From contig JAAVIC010000027.1 of assembly GCA_014799385.1 (NCBI GenBank), positions 62,001 through 126,000 on the forward strand: a stretch of DNA of 64,000 nucleotides, given 5' to 3'. The DNA comes from Oscillospiraceae bacterium (GTDB lineage: Bacteria > Bacillota > Clostridia > Oscillospirales > Ruminococcaceae). Under the pieces are notes generated by a model that was not told where the DNA came from, ran no database searches, and saw nothing but the letters and a program-made list of their open reading frames with translations. A program made the translations under genes and the position numbers. Shown here one piece after another: positions 32,311 through 41,043 of this stretch (position 1 is the stretch's first letter; each line of letters starts with the position of its first letter).

Positions 32311-33756
32311 TTATATTTCGATTCCATACCCCCTTAACTTTTCAATATTTTCTTTCTTACGACGTTTCAATTCATTGAGAACATCAGCATTAAGTTGTGG
32401 GCGATTGAAATATTCATCAAAATCGGTCACATCTTTTTTCGTCTGTTCCTCCGCACGTTTGCAAGCTAAATCGAGAGTCTCTGGTGTATATCCGGTTCTG
32501 CCTGTCTTCATCGCGTAAAGCATTTCTGTTTTAAACCTCTCTATCCCTTCCATAGACTTAGCTTCATAATCTCGGGTATTATAAATCTTAAACAACATAA
32601 GACCTTCACTCTGACCAAGGTCTTTAGCCATTCCCCAATCTTTATCGTAATAAATTGAAAGGATCATTGGATGAAATAACCAATAAAAATCAGCACATTC
32701 CGAAAGAGTTGTTACATTGTCAAGCACAGGCAGCAAAAACTGTTTTGTATAGCCGAGCGCATCGACAAGTGCCTCTGCCATTGACTGTTTTGTATAGCCG
32801 AGCGCATTGACAAGTGTCTCTGTCATTGAATGATGATTGTTCGTGACATAGATAAACCGATTAAGTTTTTTGAACATCTCGAAATTATTTTCAAACTGAT
32901 GTGTCTTAGAATAAGCATCGGTAATTTCTATAAACCAATTTGAATTTCGAGGATTAATAGTTAGGTCTATTTTTCCCCTGTATATCGTAGCAACTCCACC
33001 GCGAATTTTAAATGCTTTTTCACTTCGCGTTAAACCTTGTTCCGATATAATTGTTATTACATGAATAATCTCCCCGCCCGGAACAACTCGTACGAAATAT
33101 GGATATCTGCTCTTTATTTTCTTAAACCCCAGCGGCTCAAGAGCCTCTCCGAAAACCTTTACAAATGCCGCGTTCAGCGTCATGGGCTTGCTTTTCTTGT
33201 CGGCGGTTTTCTCCTTGAAATAAAGCGTTTCAATATTCTCGTCGCTCTCCGCCATGTCGAGAAGTTCATTATAATCCGCGATTATGTACTTGGTATCAAT
33301 TCCCAGTATCGGCGCGGCTTCGCACAGTGCGTCTTCAACAAAGACCTCATGCTTGTCCCTAACCTTGCAGAACTGCTCCCAAATTTTGCCATCTGCTAAA
33401 AGCGGCTCCCAGAACTTTCGCTCACCCTTGGGGGAATCCTCAATTCCATACCCCGAACCATCTCCGAAGATTACGGTATCGCCGTTGTTCAGCGTGAGAA
33501 TCGCGAAATCGCTGTCCACAACCTCCACGGAAAAACTTGTAACATTCATCTCTTTCGCCACTTGCGGAACATCTTCCGATTCCGACGTGAACGTTACCCA
33601 GCCACCCTCACTAAATGCAAACAAATACGATTTTGCCGCCTCATCCTCCGAGCACGGCACAAAGCCGCGCTTTGCCATTACATCGTTGAACGCGCTTATA
33701 AAGCCCACTCGGTCGGTGTTGTTCTTGATTTGCGTTGTTTTTGAAAATCTTCCCAT
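32311..33756 (-). CDS. Unknown protein closing the MoxR-vWA cluster, with a 15-residue internal duplication
   Basis: The 481-residue protein has an N-terminal alpha/beta domain (about 1-190) with FSEGGWVTFTSES and GDGSGYGIED, then a DUF4304-like region (about 195-300, 'FVKVFGEALEPLGFKKIKSRYPYFVRVV') and a helical C-terminus. Residues about 310-339 hold two near-identical 15-residue units (MTETLVNALGYTKQ / MAEALVDALGYTKQ), encoded by a 45-bp tandem duplication (32740-32829) with three differences. It starts 34 bp after the vWA gene with AAGGAGAAAC. It is the last gene of the long cluster, and its AT-rich 3' half differs from the rest. Function unknown. Confidence 0.7.
   Translation of the reverse strand: MGRFSKTTQIKNNTDRVGFISAFNDVMAKRGFVPCSEDEAAKSYLFAFSEGGWVTFTSESEDVPQVAKEMNVTSFSVEVVDSDFAILTLNNGDTVIFGDGSGYGIEDSPKGERKFWEPLLADGKIWEQFCKVRDKHEVFVEDALCEAAPILGIDTKYIIADYNELLDMAESDENIETLYFKEKTADKKSKPMTLNAAFVKVFGEALEPLGFKKIKSRYPYFVRVVPGGEIIHVITIISEQGLTRSEKAFKIRGGVATIYRGKIDLTINPRNSNWFIEITDAYSKTHQFENNFEMFKKLNRFIYVTNNHHSMTETLVNALGYTKQSMAEALVDALGYTKQFLLPVLDNVTTLSECADFYWLFHPMILSIYYDKDWGMAKDLGQSEGLMLFKIYNTRDYEAKSMEGIERFKTEMLYAMKTGRTGYTPETLDLACKRAEEQTKKDVTDFDEYFNRPQLNADVLNELKRRKKENIEKLRGYGIEI
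32740..32829. repeat. 45-bp tandem duplication inside the 481-codon gene
   Basis: Units 32740-32784 and 32785-32829 differ at only three positions. Both keep the reading frame. Confidence 0.9.
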
Positions 33757-33790
33757 TTGTTTCTCCTTTTCAAATCTTCACGGATTACGT

Positions 33791-34948
33791 TTACAATTTG
33801 GAAAAATCCGACAGATCCATACCCTTGAACGCTCGGCTGAGCAGCTCCGGCAGCATTTGCGGACTGCACGCGAATGACGGAATACCGAGGGTGGAGAGCC
33901 GCTGTGCCATCTGCTTGTCGTAGTACGGTTCGCCGCTGTCCGACAGCGCAAGCAGGCAAATCAGCGTTACCCCCGAGGATTTTATCTCCTCCATTCTGCG
34001 CACGAACGCCGCGCGGTTTCCGCCCTCCTCAAGGTCGGAAATCAAGAAAAACAGCGTCTTTTTCGGATTCTCAATGAACTGCTGGCAATATATTACGGAC
34101 TTGTCAATATCCGTGCCGCCGCCAAGCTGGAATCCGTACAGCAAGTCCACGGGGTCATCGCATTTTTCGGTAAGGTCGATTATGTTCGTATCGAACGCGA
34201 CAATATGCGTTTTCAGCGCGCTCATACTCGCCAGAATACAGCTCACCACGGACGAGTAAATCACCGATTCGCCCATAGAGCCGCTCTGGTCAATATCGAG
34301 GATTACCGTCCATTTGTTCGCCGCCGAGGTTGACGCGCGCTCGAAAAAGAAGAAATGCTCCGGGACAATAGTGTGCAGCTCGGGCGAATAGTGCTTCAGA
34401 TTCCGCCGAATCGTCATTTTGTAGTCCAACGCCGCCGCGGACGGAATCGGTGAATGTTCGTGCTTGTTGACGGCGGCGGTGACAGCGCGGCGAATGTCCT
34501 GCTCGAACAGTTGATTGATTTGTTCGACAATCTTTTTGATGAACGCGCGAACGCTGTCCTTTGAACGTTTAGGAATCATATCTTTAAGCGTCAGAATCGT
34601 AGACGCAAGGTTTATGTCAGGCTCGATATTTTCGAGGAGTTCAGGCTCGAAAATCAACTGTTTCAAGCCGCAGCGATTAATCGCGTCACTCTGAATCACC
34701 TTGATCAAGTCCTTGTCGAACAGGGTACGCACATCGCCCAGCCACTGCGAAATCTTAGGATTGGACGGTCCCTTGCCGCCGCCACTGCCTCCCGCAAACC
34801 CGCCGCTGCTGTTATAAATCGCCGCCAACGCGCTGTCCATCAGCATTTGTTCCTCGCTAAGCCTGGGCATATTCATTCCCGAAAAGCGTTCCTGCGATTC
34901 CTGTCCGAGAATCAGCCGCCAGCGTTGCAGTTCTTGTGTATGTTCCAT
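33791..34948 (-). CDS. vWA-domain (MIDAS) protein, YehP/CoxE-like
   Basis: A 385-residue protein with a helical N-terminal part containing a Gly-rich linker (SSGGFAGGSGGGKG, about 48-61) and a C-terminal von Willebrand A domain. The metal-ion-dependent adhesion site is complete: D-x-S-x-S in LDIDQSGSMG (about 217-226), a Thr in GGGTDID and an Asp in ISDLEEGG. vWA proteins of this type pair with MoxR AAA+ ATPases, the vWA binding a substrate or target and the ATPase remodelling it. It lies 12 bp after the HSDR_N-like nuclease gene. The equivalent in the E. coli yeh cluster is YehP. Confidence 0.88.
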   Translation of the reverse strand: MEHTQELQRWRLILGQESQERFSGMNMPRLSEEQMLMDSALAAIYNSSGGFAGGSGGGKGPSNPKISQWLGDVRTLFDKDLIKVIQSDAINRCGLKQLIFEPELLENIEPDINLASTILTLKDMIPKRSKDSVRAFIKKIVEQINQLFEQDIRRAVTAAVNKHEHSPIPSAAALDYKMTIRRNLKHYSPELHTIVPEHFFFFERASTSAANKWTVILDIDQSGSMGESVIYSSVVSCILASMSALKTHIVAFDTNIIDLTEKCDDPVDLLYGFQLGGGTDIDKSVIYCQQFIENPKKTLFFLISDLEEGGNRAAFVRRMEEIKSSGVTLICLLALSDSGEPYYDKQMAQRLSTLGIPSFACSPQMLPELLSRAFKGMDLSDFSKL

Positions 34949-34960
34949 AATTAGCCCCCG

Positions 34961-36124
34961 TTAAGCATTCTGCAATTTCTGATTTTTAAGCATATCCCTA
35001 AACTCGTCACGAATTAACGCATAGGAAATCATATTCTCCGCCCATTCGATAACTTCATCATCATCGAATCTCCACTGCCTATCAAATTCCAATTCACCTA
35101 GATTAAGACCTTTTTCGCCCAATATTTGTGAGTATCTACGTTTTATAATTTTTTGCAAATCGACTGTTTTACTTCTAGAGATATTTCCTTTGTGAAAAAA
35201 GAACAGAGTTTTTTCATCAATGTAAAGACACCTATCAAGTGCGTATTGCAAAGCATGGTGAGATGTTTTTTTGTTGTCTATGGCAATGCAAAGAATTGTT
35301 TCGCTTTCGCTGTAAGGTTGAATCCCGAATGATATAAACTTTATGCTTCCCTTATATCTAATTAAAAACGAACGATAGTTACCGTTATATTTAAAACCAC
35401 TCGGATTTCCACACGTTAAATTACGTACCCCGTAATCTTTAATCAAAGTAAACAATTTATACTTGCCTGCGGGCATTTTATGATCAGTATCCATAAAGCA
35501 TTCATACAAATTTACAGCGATTTTTTTTACCGTTGCGCTTGAATAAACTGCCAAAAATTCATTATATTCCTCCATTTTGTCCACAAAAAATGAGATTTTA
35601 TTGAACGGAATACGGCAAAACGGTTTCGGCGGTGTATAATCATAAACCTTTACTTCGAGCATTTCCTCATAATCGGGGAGGTCGTCCATCGGCTCAAAAT
35701 CTTTCTCGTCATTGTCATAGTGGTAAAACCGAAAATCGTAGCCGTTTGTAATCACGGCATATTCCGCATGAAGTTTTTTGCAATAATCCCAGACCTGCTC
35801 CACTCCTCTGTCATCAATAGCCACATCGGGGGCTTTGCACTCGATTACCGCAATCGGATATCTCGCTTCCTCATCCTCATTCAGAATTAAAATATCCGCG
35901 CGGCGCGGCGATTTTACTCCATAATCCACAAGTGCCGCCTCAACATCCAACAGCTCCTTGGGAATTTTCATCACCTTAAGAAGATACGAAATCACTTTTT
36001 GCCGCACAGCTTCTTCGGGAGTTACACAAATCAGCTTTTCTCTGATAGGGTCGAGATAGCAGTCCTTGCCCTCACTTCGACAAACGCGCGGGAGCTTTTG
36101 AGAGATAATGTCATTACTGTTCAT
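34961..36124 (-). CDS. Restriction-like nuclease with type I R-subunit N-terminal (HSDR_N) PD-(D/E)XK domain
   Basis: The 387-residue protein starts at the ATG at 36124 after AAGGAGGAAG. The N-terminal half has the HSDR_N/HSDR_N_2 nuclease core: RADILI (D77) followed by VIECKAP (E95, K97), i.e. PD-(D/E)XK with an upstream helix (EEAVRQKVISYLLKVM) as in type I restriction R subunits. No helicase or methylase domain follows. The rest is an unassigned, AT-richer alpha/beta region with many aromatics. It has its own perfect promoter in the 76-bp gap after rtcB. Its position between an RNA ligase and a vWA protein suggests an effector or target-processing role. The substrate (DNA or RNA) is unknown. 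Confidence 0.8.
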   Translation of the reverse strand: MNSNDIISQKLPRVCRSEGKDCYLDPIREKLICVTPEEAVRQKVISYLLKVMKIPKELLDVEAALVDYGVKSPRRADILILNEDEEARYPIAVIECKAPDVAIDDRGVEQVWDYCKKLHAEYAVITNGYDFRFYHYDNDEKDFEPMDDLPDYEEMLEVKVYDYTPPKPFCRIPFNKISFFVDKMEEYNEFLAVYSSATVKKIAVNLYECFMDTDHKMPAGKYKLFTLIKDYGVRNLTCGNPSGFKYNGNYRSFLIRYKGSIKFISFGIQPYSESETILCIAIDNKKTSHHALQYALDRCLYIDEKTLFFFHKGNISRSKTVDLQKIIKRRYSQILGEKGLNLGELEFDRQWRFDDDEVIEWAENMISYALIRDEFRDMLKNQKLQNA

Positions 36125-36155
36125 ATTTCTTCCTCCTTGGATTTGAATTAAAATA

Positions 36156-36184
36156 ATTATAGCACATCTTGGCAATTTTGTCAA
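36156..36184 (-). promoter_or_regulatory. Internal sigma-A promoter in front of the HSDR_N-like gene
   Basis: On the minus strand, TTGACA (36179-36184), a 17-bp spacer and TATAAT (36156-36161). It would give independent expression of the nuclease, vWA and last gene. Confidence 0.85.
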
Positions 36185-36200
36185 ATACTGAAATTGGATT

Positions 36201-37397
36201 TTAATTCGCCTTAAAATTGTAAATCGGCTTGATTTGCTCCAAAATCTCCACTGTATCGCCGAGATTTCCGACAATATCCTCCAGCGACTTGTACGCCATA
36301 GGACATTCGTCAAGCGTGCTCTCGTTTACGGACGTTGTATAAATTCCCCGCATTTCGTCTCGGTAATCCTCAACGGAGAAGTTCTGCTTTGCTTGGTTTC
36401 TTGAGAACAGCCGCCCCGCTCCGTGCGGCGCGGAGTAATTATAATCGGGATTTCCCTTGCCCTTGCAAATCAGACTTCCGTCACGCATATTTATCGGAAT
36501 CAGCAGAATTTCGCCGCTCTGCGCGCTTACCGAGCCTTTACGCAATATCATATTATCAATGTCGATATAATTGTGAATCGTGGTGAACTGCTTGTCAATG
36601 TGCAGTCCCATTCCGTTCACGATTTCGTCAACCATCGCTTTTCGGTTCAATGCGGCAAACCGTTGAACTATCCTCATATCGTGAATATACGAATCAAAAA
36701 GCTCGTCATCGCAATAAGCCAGATCCTTGGGAATATCGGGAAATTTTCGTTGATATTCCGCAAGCGCGGACCGAATTTCGCTTTGACGGTTCTGCTTTTT
36801 CAAGGAATCCACGATTGCGTTTATCTCTTGTCTGTCCGGCTTGGAAAGCCGTCTGAAAGCCTCATTCTGATAGAATTTGGCGGTTTCAACTCCCAAATGG
36901 CGAGAGCCTGAATGTATGATCAAGTACAGACTTCCGTTTTTATCCTTGTCGACTTCGATAAAGTGATTCCCGCCGCCGAGCGTCCCCACACTGAGCTTTG
37001 CACGATCCGGATCGATATGCGCACTGCATTTAAGGCTCTTCAAATCCGCTTGCTGAGCGTACTTGTGCCTGTACGAGCGAATATTCATACCTGCGGGAAT
37101 ATTCCCGCGAATACATTCGTCAAGTCTTTGAAGGTCGATTTCCCGTTCCTTCAGCTTTACTGTTTCCATTCCGCAGCCGATGTCCACGCCGACAAGGTTC
37201 GGAACAACCTTGTCGGTTATCGTCATTGTTGTTCCGATTACGCAGCCAGCCCCCGCATGGACATCGGGCATAATCGCGATTCGCTGATCCGCCGCAAAAG
37301 GCTGATTAAGCAGCTCGATTATCTGCGCCGATGCTTCGTCTTCAATTACGCTTGCGTAGACGTTTGCCGTGTTGTATTTACCCTTTAATATCATCAT
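36201..37397 (-). CDS. rtcB: RtcB-type RNA-splicing ligase
   Basis: A 398-residue RtcB, which joins RNA 2',3'-cyclic phosphate (or 3'-phosphate) ends to 5'-OH ends using GTP and Mn. All key residues are visible: D72 and C75 (VDIGCG), H145 (GGGNH), H162 (IHSGSRH) and H275 (TTIHNYI) as metal ligands, and H325 (APHGAGR) as the guanylylated histidine. It is of the shorter bacterial type. AAAGGAGC precedes the start. It sits 23 bp after the DUF5682 gene inside the SWIM-MoxR-vWA cluster, not with rtcA/rtcR or an archease, suggesting that the cluster repairs or re-ligates RNA. Confidence 0.93.
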   Translation of the reverse strand: MMILKGKYNTANVYASVIEDEASAQIIELLNQPFAADQRIAIMPDVHAGAGCVIGTTMTITDKVVPNLVGVDIGCGMETVKLKEREIDLQRLDECIRGNIPAGMNIRSYRHKYAQQADLKSLKCSAHIDPDRAKLSVGTLGGGNHFIEVDKDKNGSLYLIIHSGSRHLGVETAKFYQNEAFRRLSKPDRQEINAIVDSLKKQNRQSEIRSALAEYQRKFPDIPKDLAYCDDELFDSYIHDMRIVQRFAALNRKAMVDEIVNGMGLHIDKQFTTIHNYIDIDNMILRKGSVSAQSGEILLIPINMRDGSLICKGKGNPDYNYSAPHGAGRLFSRNQAKQNFSVEDYRDEMRGIYTTSVNESTLDECPMAYKSLEDIVGNLGDTVEILEQIKPIYNFKAN

Positions 37398-37420
37398 GGG
37401 AATTGCTCCTTTTTATAGGC

Positions 37421-39718
37421 TCAAAAATCAAAATCAAAGTCCCCCAGCGCGTCAATCTGCTCTTGGGAGGCGGAATCCAGCTCGGCATTGAGAATCTCGC
37501 TTACCTCTGCGCCGTTAAGTCCCCAGACCTCGCCGAGGTTTTCGGCGATGCTGTCCTTTTCGGCGGGCGAGAAATCCGCGAACGCACGGCGCAAAAAAAC
37601 CAGAGCGCGCTTAAATTCCTCATCGTCAAGGCTCTGAACATATTCGTCAAGGCTCTCCCAAAGCGACTGCCGCGCAATCAGCGCGTAACGGTTCTTCATA
37701 GTCAATCCCTCGAACCAGCCCGCGCCCAAATCGGCGGGAGTTCCGAGTGAAAGACGGCGCGAAACCTCGATTTTAAGCTGTTCGTTGGTCATTTGGTTCC
37801 GCTCCAACAGAACCGCTGCCGCAAATCCCGACAGCTTGGTGTTCAAATCATCTCGACCTGCGACCTCCCATAGCGCACGAAGCCAGTTCTCCGTGTCGAG
37901 GAAATCCTGTGCCAACTCCACGGAGTTCAGTGTATCCATCGCCCCGGCAATCGATTGACTTGCCTCATCATCACACACGCAGCTATTCGGCAAAATCAAG
38001 CACGCGCGCAGATATAACTGCTCCAGAAGCGGCTTGATAGGCTCACAATCCGCCTTGCGAATATCACCGTAGGTGATGGAATTGGACAGGCGGAACGATG
38101 TTTTTGCCAGTTCCTCGAACGAAACTGCGTCCACCGCCATCGCTTGCAGTGCCGAAGCCGCATATGTTGCCGCACTGCCCATTCCGCAGAAGAACGCGTC
38201 CTCAATCGCGGCGGCTACCTCAGACATATTCTGAGCCTGCTCCACGCGCTCTTTAAGCGCGAATGCCGCTGCAAGTTCCACCGTGTCGCCCTTCAGTGCG
38301 GACTCCACTAACGTGATTTCCGCCTCGGGTGTCCAAACCAGTGACCATTCCTCGCGCCAAGTCGCGTTGTCCTGATCCGACTGCCGATATTGCACAAACG
38401 GAATGTTCAGCACGCGCAGCTTATGCAAAAAGAATGAACGATTCAAATCCAAAAAAGCGGATTTTTCACTTGAAGCGCGGCGGTTTTCACGCAAATCAAG
38501 CGACAAATCCTGTGCGGTCGCAGAGAGATATTTTTCGAGTTTCAAATCCTTTAATCCGCGATAGAAATCATCTTGAATACTTGTGCGCGAAACTCCCTCG
38601 GGCAGCTCGCCGATTTTAGTTCCTATCTCGGTATCGGCGGTCGCAATCGAAACCGCCGCGAAGCTCCCATCGCCGATACAGGTCTGCGCCGCATCGCGCA
38701 AATCGCGCAGTACGGGCATTCCTCCGCCGCGCAACTCCGCCAGTGATTTCGCAAGTCTTACAGCCTCGATCACCTGTGCCGATGACGCGGCATTCCCCTT
38801 TTGACGTTGAAATTCCGCTATTTTAGTAAGATACGCGTTCGCTGTAAACAGGCTGTCGTTGCGGTTCAAGCCCTCCCAAATCAGCTCGTAATACGCGGGA
38901 GCCTTATTCCCCGCACCGTATCCCGAACGGGTCGAGAGCCGATAATACGAATATGGCATCAACGTGTGCAGACATTCAGTTTTCGGAAATTCCGGCAGCT
39001 TTTCGGTTTCCGCCCACGTTTTCAGTCCCTCAACGTGATACGAACCCGTTACCACGGCGATTTTCTCTGCCGCGATTCCCGATTCTGCCACCTCGCGGAT
39101 TATTTTTCGCATATGGATTTCACGCAATTGCAGCTCCGCAAAATCATGTTCGTCTTTCGAGCTATACTCGCGGATTTTCGCGCCGAACAAATTCGCGCCC
39201 TCGTGATAAGATTCCGCGTCCGCGCAGTGTTCCAATGTACGCTCCCAGAACGTTTCGTGAGAATCCTCGCCGCTGAGAATGTCCAGTTTATCATAAACGG
39301 ACAACTCGGACATTTCAAATTCTTCCTCAAATTCATCGGTTTCCTCGATTTCATCTTCGTACTCCTCGTCATCCGAATCCTCGGATTCAGCCCTTTCGAG
39401 CGCGAGAAACGTTTCGCTCGGAAGATCCATAAAACGCACTTTTACACCATTTTCCTTACACCACAAAATCGCCTGATATTCGGGGGAATACTCTGCGAAC
39501 GGGTACAGAATCGTCCTCACAGGAACGCTTTTCGTGTATGCCAGAATCGCGAACGGAGGTTTGGTTTCCGCACGCGTAATGTCATTCAATACGTCCTCGA
39601 AGTCGCTCGGGGCTTCGATTATCACCGTTTCGGGCTTGAGATTATCCAGAAATTTCCGCAGATAAAACGCACCGGCGGGCGACAAATGACGAATACCGAA
39701 AAAATTCACGCCGCTCAT
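37421..39718 (-). CDS. DUF5682 family protein (YehM-like)
   Basis: A 765-residue protein starting at the ATG at 39718, overlapping the moxR-like stop by 4 bp (ATGA). The N-terminus 'FFGIRHLSPAGAFYLRKFLDNLKPETVIIEAPSDF' (split here as GIRHLSPAGA and TVIIEAPSD) resembles the TraB/EreA/ChaN-like fold and is the DUF5682 signature. A very acidic stretch (about residues 117-145) follows, then a mostly helical remainder with an FFCGMGSAATYAASAL patch. DUF5682 proteins are found next to MoxR ATPases, vWA and SWIM proteins in many bacteria (YehM in E. coli). No biochemical role is known. Confidence 0.85.
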   Translation of the reverse strand: MSGVNFFGIRHLSPAGAFYLRKFLDNLKPETVIIEAPSDFEDVLNDITRAETKPPFAILAYTKSVPVRTILYPFAEYSPEYQAILWCKENGVKVRFMDLPSETFLALERAESEDSDDEEYEDEIEETDEFEEEFEMSELSVYDKLDILSGEDSHETFWERTLEHCADAESYHEGANLFGAKIREYSSKDEHDFAELQLREIHMRKIIREVAESGIAAEKIAVVTGSYHVEGLKTWAETEKLPEFPKTECLHTLMPYSYYRLSTRSGYGAGNKAPAYYELIWEGLNRNDSLFTANAYLTKIAEFQRQKGNAASSAQVIEAVRLAKSLAELRGGGMPVLRDLRDAAQTCIGDGSFAAVSIATADTEIGTKIGELPEGVSRTSIQDDFYRGLKDLKLEKYLSATAQDLSLDLRENRRASSEKSAFLDLNRSFFLHKLRVLNIPFVQYRQSDQDNATWREEWSLVWTPEAEITLVESALKGDTVELAAAFALKERVEQAQNMSEVAAAIEDAFFCGMGSAATYAASALQAMAVDAVSFEELAKTSFRLSNSITYGDIRKADCEPIKPLLEQLYLRACLILPNSCVCDDEASQSIAGAMDTLNSVELAQDFLDTENWLRALWEVAGRDDLNTKLSGFAAAVLLERNQMTNEQLKIEVSRRLSLGTPADLGAGWFEGLTMKNRYALIARQSLWESLDEYVQSLDDEEFKRALVFLRRAFADFSPAEKDSIAENLGEVWGLNGAEVSEILNAELDSASQEQIDALGDFDFDF

Positions 39719-40797
39719 TCGTTCAGCTCCCGACACGCTTTGTACAAATCGCTCCACGAAGAACCACGCTTTTTCATAATATTCTCAAGGTACTCCTTCC
39801 ATGCGATGGAGTCCTTGGATTCGTCCTTTACGATTGCACCCTGAAGTCCCGCCGCAACGTCCTCGGCGGAGATTTCTCCGCTGCCGAAGCTGCCCGCAAG
39901 CGCCATACTGTTGCACAACAGCGAGATTGCCTCGGCAGTGGACAGCACTCCGCTTGGAGCTTTTACTTTCTGCTTTTTATCGAGAGTTTCGCCGTTGCGC
40001 ATTTCTCTGAATATAGTGCAGATTTTCTCGATAACCTCGTCCTTGGGCAGCGCGGCATTGAGGTCAAGACCTCCCGAAAGCTGCGCCACGCGCGACTTGA
40101 CGATTTCCATTTCCTCACCGAGTGTTTCGGGCGCGGGAAGAACCACAATGTTGAAACGGCGTTTCAACGCTGCGGACATATCATTTACTCCCTTGTCGCG
40201 GGTATTTGCGGTGGCGATTACGGAGAATCCCTTTTTCGCGGGGACTTCCATCGCCAGTTCGGGCACGGAGATACGCTTTTCGGAAAGCAGCGAAATCAGC
40301 GTATCCTGAACCTCGGACGCGCAGCGCGAAATCTCCTCCACGCGCGCGAGGGAACCCGTTTCCATTGCGGTAAATACTGGACTTTTCAGCATTGCTTCCT
40401 CGCTGGGACCGTTGGCGATAAGCATCGCGTAATTCCATGAATAACGAATCTGCTCCTCGGTTGTGCCCGCCGTGCCTTGAATCACCTGACCCGAATTTCC
40501 GTTTATTGCCGCCGCGAGGTGTTCCGAAAGCCAGCTCTTTGCCGTTCCGGGTTCGCCGATAAGCAGCAGTGCTCTGTCCGTAACGAGCGTTGCGATGGCG
40601 ATTTCCACCAGCCGCTCGTGTCCGATATATTTCGGCGTGATAACCGTTTTGCCGACCTTTCCGCCGCAGATGTAGGTTTTCACCGAGCGCGGCGACATTC
40701 TCCACCCCTGAGGAATCGGGGCTTTTTCCGCCTTGATAAGCGCGTTAAGCTCCTCCTCGAAGAGCTTTTCTGCGGGTAATCTCAAAATTTCTTGCAT
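39715..40797 (-). CDS. MoxR-type AAA+ ATPase (YehL-like)
   Basis: The 360-residue AAA+ protein starts at the ATG at 40797 (AAGGAGTTTGG upstream). Walker A is GEPGTAKS (81-88). The Walker B region reads ARVEEISRC (151-159), with Glu-Glu in place of Asp-Glu. Sensor 1 is IATANTRDKGVNDMS, followed by the arginine-finger region LKRRFN. MoxR ATPases act as chaperones that load or remodel targets bound by a vWA partner. Both the DUF5682 partner (translationally coupled) and a vWA protein are encoded in this cluster. It is preceded by a 246-bp gap carrying a cloverleaf repeat. Confidence 0.92.
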   Translation of the reverse strand: MQEILRLPAEKLFEEELNALIKAEKAPIPQGWRMSPRSVKTYICGGKVGKTVITPKYIGHERLVEIAIATLVTDRALLLIGEPGTAKSWLSEHLAAAINGNSGQVIQGTAGTTEEQIRYSWNYAMLIANGPSEEAMLKSPVFTAMETGSLARVEEISRCASEVQDTLISLLSEKRISVPELAMEVPAKKGFSVIATANTRDKGVNDMSAALKRRFNIVVLPAPETLGEEMEIVKSRVAQLSGGLDLNAALPKDEVIEKICTIFREMRNGETLDKKQKVKAPSGVLSTAEAISLLCNSMALAGSFGSGEISAEDVAAGLQGAIVKDESKDSIAWKEYLENIMKKRGSSWSDLYKACRELNE

Positions 40798-40820
40798 TTC
40801 CAAACTCCTTATTTTAATTT

Positions 40821-40932
40821 GCAAATCGCGAAACGTTCACATAAACGGAGCATCGCTCCGTTTATGTGAACTAGCCGAGCGACCCGCAACACCGCATAGC
40901 GGTGTTGCGCGCCGCTCGCTTTCGCAATTTGC
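40821..40932. repeat. Cloverleaf intergenic repeat, copy 3 (inside the MoxR-vWA cluster)
   Basis: Outer arms GCAAATCGCGAAA / TTTCGCAATTTGC (one mismatch) enclose two hairpins. One is a perfect 16-bp stem, GTTCACATAAACGGAG..CTCCGTTTATGTGAAC; the other is GAGCG..CGCAACACCG..CGGTGTTGCG..CGCTC. The junction is CTAGCCGAGC. The remaining stretch 40933-41043, up to the stop of the third HEAT gene, is Cys-free intergenic DNA with only small imperfect palindromes and no gene. Confidence 0.85.
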
Positions 40933-41043
40933 CTGCGTTTCCATTACGTTGTTATGAGCCATTACGCTCAATACTGCGCTGTTATCGCGTTTCTGCGGAC
41001 TATTGCGTCCGAATTTTCTGCGCCGCCTAAGCGTTGCATACAA

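Noticed and set aside
38801-39844. 347-codon plus-strand open frame opposite the DUF5682 gene
   Set aside because: Arg/Phe-rich antisense frame without a start signal. The DUF5682 frame is coupled to the MoxR gene by ATGA.
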